A stretch of DNA of 64,000 nucleotides, from contig CBDCVB010000002.1 in the NCBI GenBank assembly GCA_965222895.1, positions 1,922,001-1,986,000 on the forward strand, given 5' to 3'. Shown piece after piece: positions 24,586 through 33,019 of the stretch. The translations under genes and the position numbers were made by a program. Within the stretch, counting starts at the first letter, position 1, and the number at the start of each line of letters is the position of its first letter. Source of the stretch: Bin87 sp965222895. GTDB lineage: Bacteria; Chloroflexota; Dehalococcoidia; Lucifugimonadales; UBA3495. Below the pieces are notes generated by a model, which saw nothing but the letters and a program-made list of their open reading frames with translations, ran no database searches and was not told the DNA's origin.

Positions 24586-25584
24586 GTGCAGCTTGGGCCG
24601 GATTTGCAAACCGTTGCCATTTACGCTCCGGTAGTCGGCCAGTTGGTCAAAGTCGAAGCACGGCTGCGTGGCGTTTGCCAGACCGACATCGCCGACCTGA
24701 ACCCGCTGCTCGACTATGCCCTCAGTTCCGGGGGCAAGCGAGTACGGCCGGCGTTAACGCTGTTGGCGGCCGAGTTCCGCGAACACGAACGGGAACGCTC
24801 GTTGATCATGGCATCGGCGGTGGAACTGCTGCATCTTGCCACGCTCATTCACGACGACACGGTGGACAACGCCGGGATGCGCCGGGGTAAACCGACCATC
24901 AACAAGCTGTACGGCAACCACGTGGCGGTACTGTTGGGGGACTACCTGTTCGCCACGTCGGCCACTTTCGTTTGCGATACTGGCGTGGTGCGGGTCATTC
25001 GGCGGTTCTCCGAAACCATCATGGAGCTGGCCAGCGGCCAACTCATCGAGTTCTTCACCACGTTCGACCCAACCAAAGCCCGCAAACTGTACAACGAACG
25101 CATTTACCGCAAGACGGCCTCGCTGTTTTGCACATCTGCGGAGTCGGGCGCCATCCTGAGCGACGCGCCGGAACACGAGGTGAAAGCGCTGCGGCAGTAC
25201 GGGTACAACATCGGCATGGCATTCCAGATTGTGGACGACCTGCTGGACGTGCAGGGCGATGCCTCAGAAATCGGCAAACCGGTTGGCAACGACCTGCTGC
25301 AAGGCGTGTTGACGCTGCCGGCCATCATGCTGATGGAACGCTACCCCAACGACCATCCCATCGACGCCCTGTTTGCCGCCATAAAATCGGACCAGGGGAA
25401 CGTAACTGAGCTGCTGGACCGCTCCATCGGCATGATTACCGACTCGAACATCATCCCGGACTGCTTTACTGTAATTCGCGAATACTGCTCCTCGGCGTCT
25501 GAAGCGCTGGCCGTTTTACCCGATTGCCCACCCCGGCGTTCGTTGTCGGACATGGTGGATTTTATTCGTGAGCGCTCCCGTTAA
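24586..25584 (+). CDS. Polyprenyl diphosphate synthase (long-chain trans-type)
   Basis: 332 residues, GTG start. The first aspartate-rich motif is LIHDDTVDNAGMRRGKPT and the second is IVDDLLDVQGD; GGKRVRPAL near residue 50 is the substrate-binding segment of the trans-prenyltransferase family. Members extend farnesyl or geranylgeranyl diphosphate with IPP to make the side chain of respiratory quinones. Chain length cannot be read reliably. It probably shares a transcript with metG and is convergent with, and overlaps by four bases, the amidohydrolase gene. Confidence 0.92.
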   Translation: MQLGPDLQTVAIYAPVVGQLVKVEARLRGVCQTDIADLNPLLDYALSSGGKRVRPALTLLAAEFREHERERSLIMASAVELLHLATLIHDDTVDNAGMRRGKPTINKLYGNHVAVLLGDYLFATSATFVCDTGVVRVIRRFSETIMELASGQLIEFFTTFDPTKARKLYNERIYRKTASLFCTSAESGAILSDAPEHEVKALRQYGYNIGMAFQIVDDLLDVQGDASEIGKPVGNDLLQGVLTLPAIMLMERYPNDHPIDALFAAIKSDQGNVTELLDRSIGMITDSNIIPDCFTVIREYCSSASEALAVLPDCPPRRSLSDMVDFIRERSR

Positions 25585-27107
25585 ACGCCCTGACGCCAGA
25601 CCACCTGGCCATTGACCACGGTCAACACCGACCGTACCAGAGGCAGTTCTCCGGGTGGCGTGGACGTCGGGTCTGGCGCCACGACGACAAGATCAGCGGG
25701 CTTGCCGACCGCGATCCACCCGTTGCCGGTATGCAGCCGGAGCGCATCCTGAACCGACGGGACGGGCTGGCCGCCCAACGGGAAACCTTCGGCTGACCGT
25801 CGGGACACCGCGCCGGCGATGCTGGCCCACGGGTTTGGCTCAATCACCGGCGCATCCGAACCCAATAACAACGGAACTCCCCGGGCCAGCAACGCCCCAG
25901 CCGGGTACAGGTCCGGCAACAAATCTTCGGGTACAGTGCATCGGTAACGCTCTCCGTCGTAGTGCAGGAACCCGGTGTTTAGCGCCACCGTTGCGCCCGA
26001 TTGGGCCACCAACTCGGCCACGTCCGGAGGGCACTCGGCGCAATGTTCGATGCGATCACTCCCTGGAACCGCTGACGGTTTGGCGTCGATCAGGGCCATG
26101 GCGGCGGCCACCACTGCATCCCGCTCAACCGCATGGATAGCGACCGGGTAACCCATCGCGTGGGCGCTGCGCACCATTTTCGATAATTCGTTGGGATCAG
26201 GATGCAACGCTCCCCCCGAAGCGGTGAGCATTATTTTGGCGTGACCCACCGCGAGCATACCGCCGTGAATCGCATCGCCGTAACGCAAGCCAGAGCTATG
26301 CACCTCGTCGATTCTGGCATGACCAACCATCATGGTCACGCGCAGCGGCAAACGGCCATCGGCGACGGCATCGCTGAACGCCTGCCATCGGGCGATACCG
26401 TTTTGGGCGCCAGCATCAGTTACCCCGGTAATGCCGTAGTGCAGCAGGCGTTGGCTCAATTGCCATAGGGCGGTTCCCAACGCAGCGTCATCCCGACGCA
26501 CACCGCCTGGGTCGCCAGGCGCCAACAGCCAATCCGCCATGTCCAGCAGCAGGCCCGTGGGTTGCCCGTCGTCGGCGCGCACGATGGTTCCACCTGGCGG
26601 GTCGGGCGTGCGCCGGTCGATGCCAAGGGCATCCAGGCCGGCCGAGTTCAACACACAGGCGTGGCCAGACCGGTGTTCGACACGCACGAGCAGTTCAGCA
26701 GATACGGCATCCAGGTCGCGGCGAGTCAGGTGCCGGCCGAGTCCGCCGGGTGAGTCGTCGTAGCCGTAACCCCGTATCCAACCCCATCCGGTAGATGGGA
26801 TGGCAGCGCGGAGGGCGGCAATCACCGCGTCCACGTTGGGCGTTGTGGCCGGTCGGCAATCCACTTGCACGGCCCTCGATGCCTGAGCGAACAGGTGGCA
26901 ATGGGCGTCAACGATGCCTGGTATGACGGCGCGCTGCCCGCAATCTATCACGGTGGTTCCGGGCTCGATGAGCGGCGCGATGTCGGCAAAACGACCCACG
27001 GCAGCGATGCGGCCCGCGCTCACCGCGACTGCATCGTGTGGTCTGCTGCCACCGCCGGCCGTTGCATACACCACGCCGTTGCGGAGCGCCATGTCAATCG
27101 AAGTCAA
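25581..27107 (-). CDS. Amidohydrolase, YtcJ-like
   Basis: 508 residues from a TTG with GAGGA upstream; an ATG five codons later is an alternative start. The N-terminal beta-sandwich part leads to VIPGIVDAHCHLFAQASRAV with the HxH metal ligands, and later segments include HAVERDAVVAA, DRIEHCAECPPD and LLLGSDAPV, in the order of the YtcJ/exoenzyme-regulatory-protein group of metal-dependent amidohydrolases. Substrates of this group are mostly unknown; cyclic amides or ureas are likely. It is a single minus-strand gene. Confidence 0.88.
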   Translation of the reverse strand: MTSIDMALRNGVVYATAGGGSRPHDAVAVSAGRIAAVGRFADIAPLIEPGTTVIDCGQRAVIPGIVDAHCHLFAQASRAVQVDCRPATTPNVDAVIAALRAAIPSTGWGWIRGYGYDDSPGGLGRHLTRRDLDAVSAELLVRVEHRSGHACVLNSAGLDALGIDRRTPDPPGGTIVRADDGQPTGLLLDMADWLLAPGDPGGVRRDDAALGTALWQLSQRLLHYGITGVTDAGAQNGIARWQAFSDAVADGRLPLRVTMMVGHARIDEVHSSGLRYGDAIHGGMLAVGHAKIMLTASGGALHPDPNELSKMVRSAHAMGYPVAIHAVERDAVVAAAMALIDAKPSAVPGSDRIEHCAECPPDVAELVAQSGATVALNTGFLHYDGERYRCTVPEDLLPDLYPAGALLARGVPLLLGSDAPVIEPNPWASIAGAVSRRSAEGFPLGGQPVPSVQDALRLHTGNGWIAVGKPADLVVVAPDPTSTPPGELPLVRSVLTVVNGQVVWRQGV

Positions 27108-27479
27108 TTCGTCATCCTCTCACGCGTACCCACTTTTCACGCGTACCCACTTTGTCATTGCGAGCGTAGCGTGGCAATCTCGTCGCCGCAGCAACGGCAG
27201 TTCGCCGACGTGTGCTCAACCTCATCGAGATTGCCACGTCATCGAGATTGCCACGTCGCTATGCTCCTCGCAATGACAGATTGAAGTGGGGATGCGTAAG
27301 GTCCATCCTGCCCCTGTGGATCTGACACGCCCGGCGGGGAAGTAACAATAACCTGCGGTGCTATAATCCCAACCGTGAGCGTTAGGCTTCATCATCTACA
27401 ATTCATGATCGTCGACAATTCATGATGGTCAGCAATTCATTATCGTTGGGAAACCGTAATCGTGGGCAGGAGGGATACA
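27108..27479. repeat. Repeat-rich intergenic region
   Basis: No gene was found in these 372 bases. Two 17-base direct copies start at 27121 and 27138 (CACGCGTACCCACTTT). A large imperfect inverted repeat pairs 27155-27182 with 27243-27278. Inside it are two tandem 17-base copies at 27223 and 27240. A further set of roughly 17-base tandem units begins at 27398, 27415 and 27433 (ACAATTCATGAT core). A TATAAT at 27362-27367 may drive the downstream MBL gene. It looks like a dispersed-repeat site rather than CRISPR, since there are no unique spacers. Confidence 0.65.
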
Positions 27480-28283
27480 ATGCCGGAACTGGAAATACTC
27501 ATGGGCGGTTATAGCATAAACACTGACCAGACTCGCCTGGGTTTGTGTACCGTAACGCTGATTCGCGGCGACGTGCTGTCTATAGTTGATGTGGCCCACT
27601 TCGGCCGACGCAACCTGCTGGTGGATTCGTTAGCCGCCCAGGGCATTGCCACGGACGACATTGGTAGGGTTATCCTGACGCATTCCCACTGGGATCACTC
27701 GCAAAATACCGACCTGTTTCCCAACGCGGAAATCGTGGTCCATGCCGACGAGATAGAGTATAGCCGCAACCCGCGGCCCGGCGACCTGGCCACCGCCCGC
27801 TATTTTGCCGACACCCTGTTGCAGCAAAACGTGCGACAGGTTCGCGGCGAGACTGAACTCGAGCCCGGCGTTCGCCTGATCGAAACTCCGGGCCACACGC
27901 GCGGCCACATCAGTGTGGTTGTTGAAACCGCTTCCGGCACGGTCTGCGTGGGCGGCGATGCGATGTCGGACGCTGGCGCCGTCGGACGCGGCACGCCGGC
28001 AATCATCTTCTGGAGCGAGGCCGACGCTCGCGAGAGTGTCCAAAAGATTATTGCAGCAGCCAATACCATCTACCCCGGCCACGACCGTCCCTTCCAGATT
28101 GGCGCCGACGGTTCTATCACCTATCTGGGTGATTCGCCTACGCTGGAGATCAGCGGCGTGCTCCATTACGCCAGCGGGGCGGTGACGGTCAACCTGGGCC
28201 GGGCCGCACACCCCGGCACTACGGTTATGCCCAGCGCCATCGACTACCAGGGCGGCGGAGCCAGTCATCCGGGGCAATGCTGA
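27480..28283 (+). CDS. MBL-fold metallohydrolase
   Basis: 267 residues; the ATG at 27480 follows AGGAGG. The core motif is ILTHSHWDHSQNTDLF (HxHxDH), followed by ETPGHTRGHISVVVE, GGDAMSD and YPGHDRPFQI, supplying all metal ligands of the metallo-beta-lactamase fold in the lactonase/glyoxalase II-like group. The substrate is unknown. It is followed by a HAD-type hydrolase 37 bases on, so both may be co-transcribed. Confidence 0.85.
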   Translation: MPELEILMGGYSINTDQTRLGLCTVTLIRGDVLSIVDVAHFGRRNLLVDSLAAQGIATDDIGRVILTHSHWDHSQNTDLFPNAEIVVHADEIEYSRNPRPGDLATARYFADTLLQQNVRQVRGETELEPGVRLIETPGHTRGHISVVVETASGTVCVGGDAMSDAGAVGRGTPAIIFWSEADARESVQKIIAAANTIYPGHDRPFQIGADGSITYLGDSPTLEISGVLHYASGAVTVNLGRAAHPGTTVMPSAIDYQGGGASHPGQC

Positions 28284-28320
28284 GCGTCCGCGGCGCAGCG
28301 GGCAACGGGCCACATAGTTC

Positions 28321-29247
28321 ATGCGCGCCGTAATATTCGACTGGGACCTTACCCTCTGGAATAGCTGGGACATACACCTCCGGTTGATGGAACGCACCGG
28401 CTTTGATTTGGGCATAATTCCGCCGGGCGCCGAGGCGGTGGCTGCCGAATTCCACCGACCCTTCCATCAGCACCTGCTCTGGTTCTTTGGTAGCGCACCG
28501 AATTCCCAGGGTGAACTGGACACTATTCTTTCTGCCTACCTGCGGCATTACCACGCCATCGTGGGGCACCGCAACTATCTATATCCCGGAGTGGCCTCGC
28601 TGCTGGGCGCGTTGCGCCGGCGGGGCATCCGCATCGGTATTTTGTCTGACAAGATTCCCGAATTCGGGGAGGCCGAGTTGCGGCAATCGGGCCTGGCTGA
28701 CCTGGTGGAATACACGTCGTTCAAAACCGACCGCCGGCCGTTCAAGCCCGACCCGACCGGTCTATTTCACGTGCTGGAAGGTCTGGGAGTTGAGGCGGCT
28801 GACACCATGTACGTTGGCGACGCCCCGCAGGACATCGCCTGCGCCCGCGACGCCGGCGTCCGGTCTGCTGCCGCAATGTGGGCCACCATTGATGCCGACG
28901 CCATTATTGCGCAACAGCCGGCGCACCGTCTGCATCGCCCGCACCAGGTGATGGCGGTGGTGGCCGAGATTAACAATTACGATGGCGGCTTCGGCGGCTC
29001 CAACCCCTGGCTGCGCCACCTGCCCTGGCCTTGGCGACCCGATGCGGATGACCCGTTGGGCGACCAGGATGCTGCCGTTGCCGCATCCGAAACGCCGACC
29101 AATACGGAACCCGACGCGAGCTGGCAATACTGGCCGTTGGCGGCTCGCTGGCGCGGGCGTACCGGCGAGTTGGCCTTGCCAGCAGACGTGGCCAACCCGG
29201 TGGCGCCGTTGTCGCTGAACAACGCTGACAACCGATTTATGCGTTAG
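28321..29247 (+). CDS. HAD-family hydrolase with extra C-terminal tail
   Basis: 308 residues. Motif I is FDWDLTLWNSWD at the N-terminus, motif II is GILSDKIPEF, and motif III/IV is FKPDPTGLF with MYVGDAPQDIACARDAGVRS, the pattern of phosphoglycolate-phosphatase-like HAD enzymes. The usual domain ends near residue 225; the last ~80 residues are low-complexity, rich in Pro, Asp, Ala and Trp, and unmatched to anything I know. The ATG at 28321 has no clear ribosome binding site. Likely a cytoplasmic phosphatase of unknown substrate. Confidence 0.85.
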   Translation: MRAVIFDWDLTLWNSWDIHLRLMERTGFDLGIIPPGAEAVAAEFHRPFHQHLLWFFGSAPNSQGELDTILSAYLRHYHAIVGHRNYLYPGVASLLGALRRRGIRIGILSDKIPEFGEAELRQSGLADLVEYTSFKTDRRPFKPDPTGLFHVLEGLGVEAADTMYVGDAPQDIACARDAGVRSAAAMWATIDADAIIAQQPAHRLHRPHQVMAVVAEINNYDGGFGGSNPWLRHLPWPWRPDADDPLGDQDAAVAASETPTNTEPDASWQYWPLAARWRGRTGELALPADVANPVAPLSLNNADNRFMR

Positions 29248-29305
29248 GCAAGTTCCGCGCCTCGCCGCACCAACGACCGGCGGTGCATTACCACGCTTTG
29301 GGCGG

Positions 29306-30259
29306 TTACTGAGGTTTGCCGGCGACCGGGTGCGGCGCAACCATCGCCGCTTCGTGTTGCTCGTCGGCGTGGTAAGAGGACCGCACCAGCGGGCCGGCTG
29401 CAACGTGCTTGAACCCCATCGCTTCTCCGGCCAACCGGATTTCTGCAAATTCATCCGGGGTGTAGAAGCGGTCGATGGCGATGTGTTTGAGCGACGGCCT
29501 CAAGTACTGTCCGACGGTGAGCAGGTCGCAGTCGACGCTCCTCAGGTCCTTCATGGTTTGCAGCAGTTCGTCTAACGTTTCACCCATGCCCACGATGATG
29601 CCAGACTTGGTAACCGTGTTAGGGTCAATGGCCTTGGCCTGCCGGAATAGTTCCAGAGTCTGATGATAGTCGCCTTTGGGCCGTACCCGGTGAAACACGC
29701 GTTCCACCGATTCAATGTTGTGGTTGAGCACGTGGGGTCGCGCGGCAACCACCGTGGCGAGTGCGTCCCAGTTGCCCTGGAAATCGGGGATCAGCACTTC
29801 CACCTTGCATCCGGGTACGCCGGCCTGCACCTGTTTGATACAGGCTGCGAATACGCTGGCGCCGCCGTCCGGAAGGTCATCCCGGTTTACTGACGTGATG
29901 ACGCAATACTTCAGCTCCATGCGCTTGACGGTCGCCGCCAGACGGAAGGGTTCGCCGAAGTCGACGGCGCCGGGCCGGCCGGTGGTGACGGCGCAATAGG
30001 CGCAGGCGCGGGTGCAAATGTCGCCCAGGATCATGAAGGTGGCCGCCGACCGTTCCCAGCACTCCCCGATATTGGGGCAGTGCGCTTCCTCGCAGACCGT
30101 GTGCAATTGACTCTCGCGCATCAATTGCTTCAACTCGATGTAGCGCGGGCCCCCGGGCATTTTGACCTTTAGCCAATCGGGCAGGCGGGGCCGCAGCACT
30201 TCAGATGCAGCGTTGGCCGGGGTGTCGTTTGCGGTTTGACGCCCAGCGTCGTCGGTCAT
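29306..30259 (-). CDS. lipA: Lipoyl synthase
   Basis: 317 residues, ATG preceded by GGAGG. The auxiliary cluster cysteines are in EEAHCPNIGECW with an earlier TVCEEA, and the radical-SAM cluster motif is ICTRACAYCAV. VLNHNIESVERVFHRVRPKG and TVGQYLRPS follow as expected. LipA inserts two sulfur atoms into protein-bound octanoyl groups of 2-oxoacid dehydrogenases and the glycine cleavage H protein. LipB is not in the window. It follows gmk by 12 bases on the minus strand. Confidence 0.97.
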   Translation of the reverse strand: MTDDAGRQTANDTPANAASEVLRPRLPDWLKVKMPGGPRYIELKQLMRESQLHTVCEEAHCPNIGECWERSAATFMILGDICTRACAYCAVTTGRPGAVDFGEPFRLAATVKRMELKYCVITSVNRDDLPDGGASVFAACIKQVQAGVPGCKVEVLIPDFQGNWDALATVVAARPHVLNHNIESVERVFHRVRPKGDYHQTLELFRQAKAIDPNTVTKSGIIVGMGETLDELLQTMKDLRSVDCDLLTVGQYLRPSLKHIAIDRFYTPDEFAEIRLAGEAMGFKHVAAGPLVRSSYHADEQHEAAMVAPHPVAGKPQ

Positions 30260-30271
30260 CGTGGCCTCCGG

Positions 30272-30901
30272 TTACAGCATCTGCACGAAGCGTGGTTTGA
30301 CCCGACACTTTTCGGCAGTAATGATGGCGTCAATCTCGTGAACGGCGGCGTTCAGTTGGCCGTCCCGGTTGACGACCCGGTAGTCAAACTCGCCAATTCG
30401 GTCCAACTCTACGGTCGCCGCTTGCAAACGCCGTTGCATTTCTGTTTCGTCTTCGGTGCCACGGGCCGCAAGCCGGTTGCGCAACTCGTCCAGAGTCGCC
30501 GGCATCACAAAGATGGTCAGCGCGTCCGGAGCGATGCCGCGAATCGTTGCCGCACCCTGCACGTCGATTTCAAGGATAACATCTTTGCCGGCGATGAGTG
30601 GGTCACGCACCTGCCAGCGTGGGACTCCGTACCAGCGGTCGTACACCTGGGCGCTTTCCAGCAACTCGTCGCGCTCGCGCATCCGCAGGAAGTCAGCGAC
30701 ATCCAGGAAAATATAATCCTCGCCGTCCGTTTCGCCCGGGCGCATCGGTCTGGTGGTGGCGGTAACCGCAAAGTGCCAGGGCCGTTCCAGTTTGCGCAGG
30801 GCGGTCATCAGCGTACCCTTGCCCGATGCGGATGGACCCGATATGACCACCAGCATTGGCGCAGCGGAGCTGGCCGCCGGCAACTCAGCTTTCACTGTCA
30901 T
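30272..30901 (-). CDS. gmk: Guanylate kinase
   Basis: 209 residues from an ATG at 30901 that overlaps the end of the upstream gene; an in-frame ATG at 30943 would add 14 residues. The P-loop is ISGPSASGKGTL, then FAVTATTRPMRPGETDG with the GMP-binding arginines, and LEIDVQGAATIR, all typical. It phosphorylates GMP to GDP. The overlap with the preceding membrane-protein gene and 12-base gap to lipA suggest one operon. Confidence 0.95.
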   Translation of the reverse strand: MTVKAELPAASSAAPMLVVISGPSASGKGTLMTALRKLERPWHFAVTATTRPMRPGETDGEDYIFLDVADFLRMRERDELLESAQVYDRWYGVPRWQVRDPLIAGKDVILEIDVQGAATIRGIAPDALTIFVMPATLDELRNRLAARGTEDETEMQRRLQAATVELDRIGEFDYRVVNRDGQLNAAVHEIDAIITAEKCRVKPRFVQML

Positions 30902-31292
30902 CGGATGGATGGGAAGCGCTATTGCCGTTGTTGCGGCGGTCAATACGCTCGATGGATTCCAGAAAGCGGGTCATCATGGTATCGAACATCCGCTCCATTC
31001 GGGCGGCATCTTCGGTCCGCCGGGCAATGTCCTCTTCCCGTTGTTTTTCCAGCATAGCCATCCACTGCCGATGTTCCTCTTCGTGCTGGCGTCGCTGTTG
31101 CATGGTGAAAAACATTTCAAGCGCTCCTACGAAAGCAAATGCGGCAAGCACCGCCGCCGTATTCACGATAGAATCGGACAGTATTTCCGGAACTTCACAC
31201 TCCCAGATTAAGTATACCGCTATCGTTGCCGTCAACGTACCGACGGCGAGCAGGGCCGCCGTTAGTAGATATAACAACCCGGCTTTGGTCAA
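30885..31292 (-). CDS. Small membrane protein with C-terminal coiled coil
   Basis: 135 residues. Two hydrophobic helices (about 5-30 and 42-63) with a short acidic loop are followed by a long, highly charged helix (FTMQQRRQHEEEHRQW ... RRTEDAARMERMF) likely to form a coiled coil in the cytoplasm, and a Ser/Asp-rich tail. No family was recognised. It overlaps the start of gmk, so it appears to be the first gene of the unit, but the overlap could also mean coincidence. Confidence 0.6.
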   Translation of the reverse strand: MTKAGLLYLLTAALLAVGTLTATIAVYLIWECEVPEILSDSIVNTAAVLAAFAFVGALEMFFTMQQRRQHEEEHRQWMAMLEKQREEDIARRTEDAARMERMFDTMMTRFLESIERIDRRNNGNSASHPSDDSES

Positions 31293-31409
31293 ACTGCCTC
31301 GTCCCGTCTACTGCGCTGCCGCCGTCCATTCGGGCGGTTCCGTTTACTAATAGACGATGCCTGACTTTCAATTATGCGTACTCGTAGCCGTCGGCACGGC
31401 GCAGCAGGG

Positions 31410-32648
31410 TCAGATGCCGGTAGTCAACGTCCATTTTCGTGCCGCAGTTTTTGCTGAATCGGAACCTGCCGGTTTTCCTGATGGTGAGACGGCCAACGTG
31501 TCGGCCGGTATTTCGGCCCGCGCAATGTCGCCGGACTGAAAACCATAAACGCGCTTGCCGCTTTTGGCGTTCTCTTTTCTGGGAAAGCCATACTTGTCTA
31601 TCTTTTTCATCTGGCGGCGGCCTATCGGATAGCCATGGTTTCTGGCCCGGATCGGGACAGGCCGGCCGGCATGGATTTTCAGCCCTTCGGGAGTGGATTC
31701 ACCGACACAAGCAGCATCAGCCCAATGCGATTTGTTCAAGCCCATTCTGGTGCGGTTGAACTTGGTGCGTCCTCCCGTGCTTACTTCAACGGGCAAGCCG
31801 TGGTCACCGAGTGTGTCGCGGATTTTGTAACGGGTTGCATTGACGGCGGCGGTGTCTTTCAGGGGTATTCGGGCCTGAGCCTGTACTGCGGGATGTCCGT
31901 ATTCCTCGGCGGTTTGGTTCCCCTTGGCCTGGTTGCAGTCGTGGCAGGACAGGGCCAGATTGCTAATCCGGTCGCTGCCGCCCCTGGACTTGGGAACGAT
32001 ATGCTCTACTTCCGGGGGAACGTCTTTCGCTTTGCAGTAGGCGCAGGTGCGCTGCCACTTCTCCAGCAGGTACTCGCGGACTTCGTAGCCCAGGAGCGTC
32101 CCTTGCTGGTACTCCACGCCGGAGATTTCAGGGTTCTGCATTTTTTGAGTGTCGAACCGCACCGTTTCCACGCTGATGGCTGATACGGGAGCGACTTTGT
32201 GCAGTCGCCTTACCCAAGTGTCAATGTTATGCACACGGCTCATCAGCGATGGCGGCAGCCAGCCTTGCGGACGGCAACGATTGTTGAAACGGGCCGGCCG
32301 GTAGCGGGTCTTGCGGCTGCGGCGGCCTCGGCGTATGGCGCGGCGCTTATCTAATCGTTCCTTGACATTTAGCCCTCTGTGTGTCAATTCTGCCGCCCAA
32401 ACCAGTTCGCCGGTGGCGTCGTTAATCATTGCCAAGCCGGTGGTGCGGCTGCCCGGGTCAATCTTGACGCGCAGTCCGGATGCCTCTGCCGGATGCTCCG
32501 GTTCGGGAGCGGGGGACTTGAGAATGACGGTGAAGGGATAGCGCCGCCAGACGGCGGCCTGGCCGTCGAACAGCAGACGCCGCGCCACTGCCGGATGCAC
32601 CGGAGCTTGGGGCGATTTGTTCGTGTCAATGACGGAAACGGAGTTCAT
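31410..32648 (-). CDS. iscB: IscB RNA-guided HNH/RuvC nuclease (C-terminally frameshifted)
   Basis: 412 codons in the open frame; AGGAGA precedes the ATG. Order of parts: PLMP domain (SVIDTNKSPQAPVHPAVAR, residues 5-23), RuvC-I KIDPGSRTTG (Asp64), arginine-rich bridge helix (102-124), RuvC-II ISVETVRFD (Glu161), HNH with C202xxC205, EHIVPKSRGG (His216), N230 and C235xxC238, and RuvC-III SHWADAA (His308, Asp311). All catalytic residues are present. After ADT (residue 384) the open frame runs into a nonsense tail ending at 31410, while the next frame reads VGRLTIRKTGRFRF and LLRRADGYEY to a stop at 31372, the true IscB C-terminus. A one-base deletion near 31495-31503 explains this. No transposase is adjacent. 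Confidence 0.93.
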   Translation of the reverse strand: MNSVSVIDTNKSPQAPVHPAVARRLLFDGQAAVWRRYPFTVILKSPAPEPEHPAEASGLRVKIDPGSRTTGLAMINDATGELVWAAELTHRGLNVKERLDKRRAIRRGRRSRKTRYRPARFNNRCRPQGWLPPSLMSRVHNIDTWVRRLHKVAPVSAISVETVRFDTQKMQNPEISGVEYQQGTLLGYEVREYLLEKWQRTCAYCKAKDVPPEVEHIVPKSRGGSDRISNLALSCHDCNQAKGNQTAEEYGHPAVQAQARIPLKDTAAVNATRYKIRDTLGDHGLPVEVSTGGRTKFNRTRMGLNKSHWADAACVGESTPEGLKIHAGRPVPIRARNHGYPIGRRQMKKIDKYGFPRKENAKSGKRVYGFQSGDIARAEIPADTLAVSPSGKPAGSDSAKTAARKWTLTTGI

Positions 32649-32659
32649 AAAATGTCTCC

Positions 32660-32960
32660 TGATGCCAACGAATTGGCAAAAGGGTAATGTTCACCTCGCC
32701 AATGTTATCCGGTGGTTTATTTGCGGCAGACACTGCGTATTCCCTAATAACACTGTTTAATCTGCCGCCGCAGAGCGCGGGACTGGTGAAGCATCCCGCG
32801 GTGCCTATTGTTATATTCACCAGTAACGTAGTCCGCACCAGACGAACTGAGGCTGGTCAACCAGGAACCCGAAGGTTCCGCGGGCACGGAGCCAAGCCGA
32901 TAAGTCAACCCCGGCAATATCGAGATGAAGGGGGTTGACCCGTACCCGCAGAGAGTTGAC
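32660..32960 (-). ncRNA. Candidate omega-RNA / HEARO RNA of IscB
   Basis: The 371 bases between iscB and aroA contain no gene but dense RNA structure on the iscB strand: a perfect nine-pair stem (32904-32912 with 32931-32939), a hairpin with GGAACC arms (32863-32879), a CTGG/CCAG hairpin (about 32853-32864), a seven-pair stem (32776-32782 with 32794-32800) and an eight-pair stem (32722-32730 with 32761-32769). Position, strand and length fit the HEARO/omega-RNA that guides IscB. The guide would lie at the 5' end, probably above 32940; its exact limits are unknown. Confidence 0.75.
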
Positions 32961-33019
32961 TGGTAGCACACGGTGCCTTGTGCCGCATAGTACCACCATC
33001 TACAAATAAACAGAATCGT

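Noticed and set aside
27398..27445. Tandem units resembling a small CRISPR array
   Set aside because: Units are contiguous with no unique spacers and there are no cas genes nearby.
31410..32648. Possible Cas9 or TnpB
   Set aside because: Too short for Cas9, has an HNH insert (unlike TnpB), an N-terminal PLMP domain and no CRISPR array; fits IscB.
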